The notes beneath the pieces are model-generated. The model worked only from the letters and a program-made list of their open reading frames with translations. It was not told where the DNA came from and did no database searches. Positions 21,625 to 26,944 of a stretch of 26,944 bases of DNA are shown piece by piece. The stretch comes from JBARRS01 sp049644345 (GTDB taxonomy: Bacteria; Actinomycetota; Thermoleophilia; Gaiellales; Gaiellaceae), in the NCBI GenBank assembly GCA_049644345.1, contig JBARRS010000137.1:1-26944 (forward strand). The letters are read 5' to 3'. Within the stretch, counting starts at the first letter, position 1, and each line of letters begins with the position of its first letter. A program made the translations under genes and the position numbers.

Positions 21625-21706
21625 CTCCTCCCTTCGCCGGCATTACCCGGATCAGGTTCAGCGGGTCTGATCTCAGCCCCTGACGGAGCACCCCGGTACT
21701 TCGAGG
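21625..21706 (-). promoter_or_regulatory. TPP riboswitch aptamer, distal copy (canonical)
   Basis: On the minus strand this reads CCGGGGTGCTCCG, GGGGCTGAGATCAGACCC, GCTGAACCTGATCCGGG, then TAATGCCGGCGAAGGGAGG. These match the THI-box consensus closely, including CTGAGA (pyrimidine-binding) and the TAATGCC loop. It stands about 80 nt upstream of the second aptamer in the same transcript. It is the better conserved of the two. Confidence 0.93.
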
Positions 21707-21709
21707 CTA
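21704..21709 (-). promoter_or_regulatory. Putative -10 box (TAGCCT) for the thi operon
   Basis: TAGCCT on the minus strand would start the transcript near 21697, just at the 5' edge of the distal TPP aptamer. It shares its TA with the opposite-strand box TAGCAT of the methyltransferase gene. Confidence 0.4.
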
Positions 21710-21713
21710 GCAT
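21708..21713 (+). promoter_or_regulatory. Putative -10 box (TAGCAT) for the methyltransferase gene
   Basis: TAGCAT ends seven bases before the ATG at 21721, predicting a leaderless mRNA. It faces the thi operon box and overlaps it by two bases. Confidence 0.45.
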
Positions 21714-21720
21714 CGGCGTC

Positions 21721-22389
21721 ATGAGCGGCGCGCGCTACGACGAGATCGCGGAGTGGTACGAACGAGAGTTCATGGCGTCGCCGCTTGCAACCGCCCCGCG
21801 TAAGACTACGCTGCGCCTGCTCGGCGACGGCCCGGGCCGCTTGCTGGACGTCGGCTGCGGGACGGGTGAGCACAGCGCCGTGTTCGCTGGACGCGGCTGG
21901 ACGGTGACGGGTGTCGACGTCTCAGAGGAAATGCTGCGCCTTGCGCGAGAGCGAGGTCTCGACGTCGTCCAGGCGGACGCGACGTCTCTACCGTTCAGGG
22001 AAGCGAGCTTCGACGCGGTGGCTTCCCTCTGGACGCACACCGACCTCGATGACTTCGCCGCCGTCGTTTGCGAGGTCGCGCGTGTCCTCCGGCCGGGCGG
22101 ATCCTTCGTGTACGTCGGCGGCCATCCCTGCTTCGTCGGACCGCACTCGCGCTTCATCGCCGCCGAAGGAGTTCCCGAGCTGCATCCGGGATACCGCACG
22201 GTCGGTCGCTACCAGGAGGCGCCCGGCGTCGGGCCCGAAGGGCTCCGCGCGAAGGTCGGCGCCGTGCACGTCCCGCTTGGCCTGTTCGTGCAGACGTTCC
22301 TAAACGCTGGGTTCACGCTTGAGCGCTTCGAGGAGCCAGGGGACCGCGAGTACCCGTACATGGTCGCGCTCCGCGCGCGGCGCGGCTAG
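21721..22389 (+). CDS. SAM-dependent class I methyltransferase
   Basis: Methyltransferase of 222 residues, type 11 family. The SAM site is LLDVGCGTGEHS (41-52), followed by VTGVDVSEEMLRLARERG (acidic ribose-binding loop), VVQADATSLPF, the FDAVASLWTHTDLDD strand IV and VARVLRPGGSFVYVGGHP. The substrate-side C-terminal half is not diagnostic, so the acceptor (small molecule, lipid or nucleic acid) is unknown. It is divergent from the thi operon and the next gene begins three bases after its stop, so it is probably co-transcribed with the helicase. Confidence 0.88.
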   Translation: MSGARYDEIAEWYEREFMASPLATAPRKTTLRLLGDGPGRLLDVGCGTGEHSAVFAGRGWTVTGVDVSEEMLRLARERGLDVVQADATSLPFREASFDAVASLWTHTDLDDFAAVVCEVARVLRPGGSFVYVGGHPCFVGPHSRFIAAEGVPELHPGYRTVGRYQEAPGVGPEGLRAKVGAVHVPLGLFVQTFLNAGFTLERFEEPGDREYPYMVALRARRG

Positions 22390-22392
22390 CCG

Positions 22393-24624
22393 GTGGCAAC
22401 CGCCGCTGCACTCGACGAGCTGCTCCAGGCCGAGGAGGTCGCCCACGTGACAACCGAGCCGGCGCGCGAGGCGCGTCTCACGCCGATCCCTGACGAGCTG
22501 CACCCGCGCGTGCGCGAGGCGCTTGCGCTCGGCGGGATCGACGAGCTCTACACCCATCAGCGCGCAGTCTGGGACGCAGCCGCACACGGCGAGCACGTGA
22601 TCGTCACCACCGGGACCGCCTCCGGCAAGACGCTCGCCTTCAATCTGCCTGTCCTCGATGCGCTCGCACGCGAGCCCAAGCGGCGCGCGCTCTACCTCTA
22701 TCCGACGAAGGCGCTCGCGCAGGACCAGCTGCGCAGCCTCGGTCACTTCCGGCTTCCACGTCTACGGGCAGCGATCTACGACGGGGACACCGAGAGCGAG
22801 CGCCGCTGGCAGATCCGCAAGTGGGCGAACCTGATCCTGTCGAACCCGGACATGCTCCACGTCGGCGTGCTGCCCCACCACGACCGCTGGGGAGACGCGC
22901 TCGCGAACCTCGCCTACGTGATCGTGGACGAGGCGCACGTCTACCGTGGCGTCTTCGGATCGCACGTCGCCAACGTGCTCCGACGTCTACGGCGGCTCGC
23001 CGGGGTCTACGGCTCGGCGCCGCAGTTCCTCCTCGCATCCGCGACGATCGCGAACCCGGGGGAGCTCGCGCAGCGGCTGCTCGGCGTGGAGGCAACCGTG
23101 ATCGGTGACGACGGCGCGCCGCGAGCCGAGCGGACGGTCGCGCTCTGGAACCCACTGCTTACCGATGAGGAGCTCGGCCTGCGTGCAAGCGCGCTCGGAG
23201 AGGCGTCCCGTCTCGAGGCCGACCTCGTCTCGCGAGGGCTGCGAACGCTCTGCTTTGCGAAGAGCCGCAAGAGCGCTGAGCTCGTCCACCGCTTCGCGGC
23301 CGACCGGCTGGGTGACGGCTCGCGGCTCTCCCCTTACCGCGCCGGCTACACGCCAGCGCAGCGGCGGGAGATCGAGCGCCGGCTCGCCGAAGGCGAGTTG
23401 CTCGGCGTGTCGGCTACAAACGCGCTCGAGCTGGGAATCGACATCGGCCTGCTCGACGCCGTCGTCTCGGTCGGATTCCCGGGCACGATCGCGAGCCTGC
23501 GGCAGCAGTGGGGCCGCGCCGGCCGACGCGGCCACGGGCTCGCAATGCTCGTCGCCTCCGAGGATGCGCTCGACCAGTACTTCATGCGGGAGCCCGAGAC
23601 GCTGCTCGAGAGGCGTGTCGAGGCGGCGATCCTCGACCACGAGAATCCGAGGGTGCTCGACGGCCACGTTCGGGCGGCAGCGTTCGAGGCTCCGCTCGAC
23701 GACGGCGACCGCGAGATCCTCGGGGATGCGGCGCTCGAGCGAGCTGCCCTGCTGCCTGAGCTTCGGCACACCAAGGCGGGCTTCGTCTGGGCCGGCCGTG
23801 ATTACCCCGCCGCCCGCGTCCCGCTGCGCTCGGCGAGCCCCGATGCCTTTACCGTCGTCGACGGCTCGACCGGCGAGAAGCTCGGGCTGGTCGAGCGCGA
23901 GCGCGCCTACTCGACCGTGCACGAAGGCGCCGTCTACCTCCACCTCGGCGAGACGTACCGCGTTGTCGCCCTCGACCACGAGAGTCGCACCGCCCTCGTC
24001 GAGGCGTTCTCGGGCGACTACTACACGCAGACGAAAAAGGAGACGATGACCGCGATCGACGTCGCGCTCCGGGCCGAGCTGAGGCTAGGGCTCGAGCTCT
24101 CCTTCGGCCGCGTCGTCGTCACCGAGCACGTCGTCGCGTACCAGAAGAAGTCAGTGGCGACCCAGGAGACCCTCGACCTCGTCGCGCTCGACCTGCCGCA
24201 GACGGAGTTCGAGACCGAAGCGGTCTGGTTCGTCCCGGAGCCGTGGATGCTCGAGGGCATCGACAAGGAACCGCGGCTGCTCGGCTCGCTGCATGCGGCG
24301 GAGCACTCGCTGATCGCCCTGCTCCCGCTCTGGGCGATGTGCGACCGATGGGACATCGGCGGCCTCTCTACCAACCTCCACTTCCAGACCCGGCGCCCGA
24401 CGATCTTCGTCTACGACGGCCATCCCGGCGGAGTCGGGATCACCGAGCGAGGCTTCGACGTCTTCGAGGGATGGGTGGAGGACACGGCGCGGATGCTGGC
24501 CGGTTGTCCGTGCGATCACGGCTGCCCGTCCTGCGTTCAGTCGCCGAAGTGCGGCAACCTGAACGAGCCGCTCGACAAGGCGGGCGCGCTCGAGCTGCTT
24601 CGGCGAATGTCGAAATCGGCCTAG
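22393..24624 (+). CDS. Hrq1/MrfA-like superfamily 2 DNA helicase
   Basis: DEAH-box helicase of 743 residues. It has the YTHQ site (Gln56), Walker A TGTASGKT (73-80), YPTKALAQDQ, DEAH (179-182), SATIANP, the C-terminal RecA motifs SATNALELGIDIGLLDAV and QQWGRAGRRG, and the C-terminal DUF1998-type zinc region. In the latter CPCDHGCPSCVQSPKCG gives Cys705, 707, 711, 714 and 720. This is the YprA/MrfA/Hrq1 family, 3'-5' helicases; MrfA of Bacillus subtilis acts in repair of mitomycin-type DNA damage. The GTG start lies three bases after the methyltransferase stop. Confidence 0.93.
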   Translation: MATAAALDELLQAEEVAHVTTEPAREARLTPIPDELHPRVREALALGGIDELYTHQRAVWDAAAHGEHVIVTTGTASGKTLAFNLPVLDALAREPKRRALYLYPTKALAQDQLRSLGHFRLPRLRAAIYDGDTESERRWQIRKWANLILSNPDMLHVGVLPHHDRWGDALANLAYVIVDEAHVYRGVFGSHVANVLRRLRRLAGVYGSAPQFLLASATIANPGELAQRLLGVEATVIGDDGAPRAERTVALWNPLLTDEELGLRASALGEASRLEADLVSRGLRTLCFAKSRKSAELVHRFAADRLGDGSRLSPYRAGYTPAQRREIERRLAEGELLGVSATNALELGIDIGLLDAVVSVGFPGTIASLRQQWGRAGRRGHGLAMLVASEDALDQYFMREPETLLERRVEAAILDHENPRVLDGHVRAAAFEAPLDDGDREILGDAALERAALLPELRHTKAGFVWAGRDYPAARVPLRSASPDAFTVVDGSTGEKLGLVERERAYSTVHEGAVYLHLGETYRVVALDHESRTALVEAFSGDYYTQTKKETMTAIDVALRAELRLGLELSFGRVVVTEHVVAYQKKSVATQETLDLVALDLPQTEFETEAVWFVPEPWMLEGIDKEPRLLGSLHAAEHSLIALLPLWAMCDRWDIGGLSTNLHFQTRRPTIFVYDGHPGGVGITERGFDVFEGWVEDTARMLAGCPCDHGCPSCVQSPKCGNLNEPLDKAGALELLRRMSKSA

Positions 24625-24640
24625 CTCGTTCGTCGTACTC

Positions 24641-24705
24641 TCATAAGGCGCCGACTAGGCGGCGCCGACCAAAAGAGGACGTGCGGGCTTCGCCCGGGCG
24701 TCCGC
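24641..24705 (+). repeat. Two-hairpin element, copy 4
   Basis: This copy lies 17 bases after the helicase stop and in the same direction. TAA is followed at once by hairpin 1 (GGCGCCG, ACTAGG, CGGCGCC), the linker GACCAAAAGAGG and hairpin 2 (GGACGTGCGGGC, TTC, GCCCGGGCGTCC, with one G-G mismatch). It ends about 20 bases before the start of the DGPF gene. Confidence 0.88.
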
Positions 24706-24726
24706 TCTGCGACCGAAGGAGGAGAC

Positions 24727-25065
24727 ATGCAGTACGCGCTCTTGATCTACGGCTCCGGCGAGGGCTGGGCGAAGCTCAGCGAGGCGGAGCAGCAGGCGCA
24801 GACCAAGCAGTACATGGAGATCTCGATGAGCCCGCAGACGAAGGGCGGCGCCGATCTCGGCGATCTCACGAAGGCGACGACCGTGCGCGTCGACAACGGC
24901 AGGACCCTCACGACCGACGGCCCGTTCGCAGAGACGAAGGAGTATCTCGGAGGCTTCTACCTCGTCGACTGCAACGACATCGACGAGGCGATCGAGATCG
25001 CGGCTCGCATTCCGGCGGCCCGCACGGGCGGGGCCATCGAGGTCAGGCCGGTGGTCGAGCACTGA
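24727..25065 (+). CDS. DGPF-domain (YCII-related) protein
   Basis: Small cytoplasmic protein of 112 residues with the DGPF signature at 64-67 inside TDGPFAETKEYLGGFYLVD. The N-terminal MQYALLIYG strand and ARIPAARTGGAIEVRPV C-terminus are typical. DGPF proteins are encoded next to ECF42 sigma factors and are thought to be linked to their control; the mechanism is not settled. The start ATG has the strong ribosome binding site GGAGGAG four bases upstream. It ends overlapping the sigma gene as CTGA. Confidence 0.93.
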   Translation: MQYALLIYGSGEGWAKLSEAEQQAQTKQYMEISMSPQTKGGADLGDLTKATTVRVDNGRTLTTDGPFAETKEYLGGFYLVDCNDIDEAIEIAARIPAARTGGAIEVRPVVEH

Positions 25066-26258
25066 TCGAGCTCGAAGCCGTCTTCCGGGAGGAATGGGGG
25101 CGCGTCCTCGCGAGCCTGATCGGCGTCCTCGGCGACTTCGACCTCGCCGAGGACGCCCTCCAGGACGCGGTCACCACGGCGCTCGAGCGCTGGCCGGCCG
25201 ACGGCGTGCCCGAGCGGCCGGGCGCCTGGCTTCTCACGACGGCTCGCAACCGCGCGGTCGATCGGATCCGCCGGGAGCGCACGCTGGCTCGCAAGACCGA
25301 GCTGCTGGCCGGCCTCGAGAGGGATGACGAAGAGATGGACGAGTTTCCGGACGAGCGGCTCAGCCTCGTCTTCACCTGCTGTCATCCGGCGCTCTCCGTC
25401 GAGGCGCAGGTCGCGCTTACCCTGCGGACGGTCGGCGGCCTGGCGACCGGCGAGATCGCCCGCGCCTTCCTCGTCCCCGAGCCGACGATGGCGCAGCGAC
25501 TCGTGCGGGCGAAGCGGAAGATCCGCGACGCCGGGATCCCGTTCCGGGTCCCGCCCGATTACCTGCTCCCCGACCGCCTCGCAGCGGTGCTGGCAGTGCT
25601 CTACCTGATCTTCAACGAAGGCTACGCGGCCACATCGGGCGAGCTCGTCCGCGCCGATCTCTGCGAAGAGGCGATTCGCCTCGGAAAGCTGCTCGCGGTG
25701 CTGATGCCCGACGAGGCGGAGGCCCTCGGCCTGCTCGCGCTGATGCTCTTCCACGATTCCCGCCGCGCGGCTCGGACGGCGCCGGACGGAGCGCTCGTTC
25801 TGCTCGAGGACCAGGACCGCATGCTCTGGGACCGCGACCGGATCGCGGAGGGCAAGCGGGTGCTTGCACGAGCGCGATCACTCGGACCGCGAGGGCCGTA
25901 CGAGCTCCAGGCCGAGATCGCCGCCGTCCACTCGGGCGCCGCGCGACCCGAAGAGACCGAGTGGCAGCGGGTCGTCGAGCTCTATGGCGAGCTCGTCGTG
26001 CTCGCGCCCTCGCCTGTCGTCGAGCTCAATCGCGCCGCCGCCGTGGCGATGGCCGAGAACGCGGAGCGCGGGCTCTCGCTGATCGACGCGATCGAGGGGC
26101 TGGACGACTACTACCTGCTCCATTCAGCGCGGGCCGACCTCCTACGCCGCAGCGGCCGGCGCCTAGAGGCTGCCGAGGCGTACCGTCGGGCGCTCGAGCT
26201 CGCGACAAATCCCGTCGAGCGGTCGTTCCTGGAGCGGCGGCTCGTCGAGGTCGCTTAG
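25062..26258 (+). CDS. ECF42-type sigma factor with C-terminal TPR-like extension
   Basis: Sigma factor of 398 residues. Sigma2 (about 1-75) has GDFDLAEDALQDA, GAWLLTTARNRAVDRIRRER and RKTELL. Sigma4 (about 100-155) has SLVFTCCHPALSVEAQVALTLRTVGGL and EIARAFLVPEPTMAQRLVRAKRKI. The long C-terminal helical extension (about 175-398) is the TPR-like domain of ECF42. No anti-sigma gene is next to it. No ATG, GTG or TTG is in frame in the 150 bases upstream or the first 60 downstream. The start that fits the family N-terminus (LEAVFREEW) is CTG at 25062, overlapping the DGPF stop. Confidence 0.92.
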   Translation: MIELEAVFREEWGRVLASLIGVLGDFDLAEDALQDAVTTALERWPADGVPERPGAWLLTTARNRAVDRIRRERTLARKTELLAGLERDDEEMDEFPDERLSLVFTCCHPALSVEAQVALTLRTVGGLATGEIARAFLVPEPTMAQRLVRAKRKIRDAGIPFRVPPDYLLPDRLAAVLAVLYLIFNEGYAATSGELVRADLCEEAIRLGKLLAVLMPDEAEALGLLALMLFHDSRRAARTAPDGALVLLEDQDRMLWDRDRIAEGKRVLARARSLGPRGPYELQAEIAAVHSGAARPEETEWQRVVELYGELVVLAPSPVVELNRAAAVAMAENAERGLSLIDAIEGLDDYYLLHSARADLLRRSGRRLEAAEAYRRALELATNPVERSFLERRLVEVA

Positions 26259-26767
26259 TAGCGAACGCCGAAGTCGACGGTGACGATCGTAACCGCGGAG
26301 CCCCCGTACTGGCCCGGCGCCGCGACAGCGTGGACGGCTGAGACGCCGACGTCGCGCCACTCCCGCGAGAGGATGTTCTCGCGATGCCCGGCGCTGTGCA
26401 TCCAGGCCGTCATCGCAGACGCTGCGGTCGCATCCGGGCTCTCGTAGAAAAGGTTCTCGCCGACCGACCAGTACCGGTAGCCGGCGGAGCCGTAGAAGCG
26501 GGCGATCCGCTTCCAGAACGCTGCCCCGTTCGCCGAGTCGTGCTGGAAGTAGCCGGCGTTCGCCATGTCGACGGAGTGTCGGCGCGCCGCCGCGGCAAGA
26601 CCGCGGGAGAAGCGGAGTGGACGCAAGCCGTGGCTCACTCGAACCACGTTCATCCGCGAAACGATTTGCGGCGCGAGGCTCGCCTCGAACCTCAGCGCCG
26701 GCGCGGAGGCAGCCGCCGGCGACGCCAGGGCCGCCGCGAGTACGGCAAGGAGAGCGAAACGGCGCAT
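26255..26767 (-). CDS. Secreted CAP/SCP-domain protein
   Basis: Protein of 170 residues with a signal peptide at 1-20 (MRRFALLAVLAAALASPAAA). The CAP domain follows: IVSRMNVVRVSHGLRPLRF, ARRHSVDMANAGYFQHDS, WSVGENLFYES, AWMHSAGHRENILSREWRDVGVS. The CAP cavity residues are visible as His (RHSVDM), Glu (VGENL) and His (AGHRENIL). This is the bacterial YkwD-like branch; function is unknown in most cases. Its TAA stop overlaps the stop of the sigma gene (shared TTAG). The ATG at 26767 starts directly at the signal peptide. Confidence 0.9.
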   Translation of the reverse strand: MRRFALLAVLAAALASPAAASAPALRFEASLAPQIVSRMNVVRVSHGLRPLRFSRGLAAAARRHSVDMANAGYFQHDSANGAAFWKRIARFYGSAGYRYWSVGENLFYESPDATAASAMTAWMHSAGHRENILSREWRDVGVSAVHAVAAPGQYGGSAVTIVTVDFGVRY

Positions 26768-26801
26768 ACCGCTTGGATCGGCGACCGTGGCCGCGGTGTG
26801 A

Positions 26802-26819
26802 GTCCCTCGAACGAGGGAC
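26802..26819. terminator. Perfect hairpin in the gap before the right-edge gene
   Basis: GTCCCTCG and CGAGGGAC form an eight-base perfect stem with a two-base centre. It lies 33 bases after the stop of the minus-strand gene at the right edge and 35 bases before the start of the CAP gene. A terminator for the edge gene is the simplest reading; there is no T-run, and the symmetry would also suit a regulator site. Confidence 0.4.
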
Positions 26820-26851
26820 GCTTACGGTTCTCGACGGCCTACGGGCCGAGA

Positions 26852-26944
26852 TTACGCGTAAGAGCTGAGCTCGACCTGCAGCGTCGCGGCTCGGTCGAGC
26901 CGCTCGAGCCACGGCCGCGCGATTAGCCGCTCGAACGCCGGCTT
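26852..26944 (-). CDS. C-terminal end of an unknown protein, cut by the window edge
   Basis: The minus strand is open from the window edge to a TAA at 26854-26852. The 30 codons have strong G/C third positions (GAG, CTC, CGG, GCG) and end ...LDRAATLQVELSSYA. They have no start in the window. Too little is present for a family call; the codon use and the hairpin beyond the stop are the only support. Confidence 0.5.
   Translation of the reverse strand, partial: KPAFERLIARPWLERLDRAATLQVELSSYA

Noticed and set aside
24243..25061. Upstream extension of the sigma factor frame by 273 codons
   Set aside because: The added part is Arg-rich and antiphase to the helicase and DGPF genes. ECF42 proteins begin at the LEAVFREEW region.
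26852..26861. TTACGCGTAA palindrome as an operator
   Set aside because: It is formed by the stop codon and last codons (TAC GCG TAA) of the right-edge gene, and no second site is nearby.

Overview
The window looks like chromosomal DNA from a GC-rich actinobacterium. Codon third positions are strongly G/C, several first genes appear to be leaderless behind TAnnnT -10 boxes, and the gene set includes a polyprenol-phosphate-mannose-synthase-like enzyme, a DGPF protein with an ECF42-type sigma factor, and an actinobacterial-style TPP leader. Deep-branching lineages such as Thermoleophilia/Gaiellales are my guess; nothing in the sequence proves it. I see no phage, insertion sequence, CRISPR array, tRNA or rRNA.

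Layout. 1-1240 (minus): end of a dTDP-rhamnose cluster, rfbA-rfbC-rfbD, with rfbD cut by the window edge. 1284-3664: a small membrane protein convergent with an MMPL transporter. 3761-7085 (plus): an Hsp20-Lon proteostasis pair, then a small membrane-anchored protein. 7098-9735 (minus): two half-size TauE/SafE genes, an unknown 131-residue protein, and a secreted M23 peptidase. 9753-10469 (plus): trehalose-phosphatase. 10472-16221 (minus): a tightly packed run of PolX, a PLP decarboxylase-like enzyme, a HAD hydrolase, a YbjQ protein, and a soluble LytS-like kinase with its LytTR regulator. 16244-17416 (plus): GT2 glycosyltransferase and thioredoxin. 17476-21706 (minus): thiamine salvage genes thiD-thiM-thiE-thiL behind two tandem TPP aptamers, followed by an orphan DppB-type permease. 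21721-26258 (plus): methyltransferase, an Hrq1/MrfA-like helicase, and a DGPF protein with an ECF42 sigma factor. 26255-26944 (minus): a secreted CAP-domain protein and the end of an unknown gene.

The most unusual material is outside the protein families. (1) A family of about 64-bp two-hairpin elements occurs four times (two in tandem). All copies lie on the strand of, and just after, an upstream gene. In two cases the element's first bases are that gene's stop codon, and the inverted copy differs by paired compensatory changes. (2) Two TPP aptamers of unequal conservation stand in series, with a mini-ORF between them that ends inside the second aptamer. (3) Gene starts are very compact: TAnnnT boxes lie 6-7 nt before first genes, some facing each other in divergent pairs. 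Nine NTGA stop/start overlaps occur, two of which appear to use CTG as the start. (4) TauE/SafE is split into two coupled half-genes. (5) The decarboxylase-like enzyme has Asn where the family has its PLP-stacking His.
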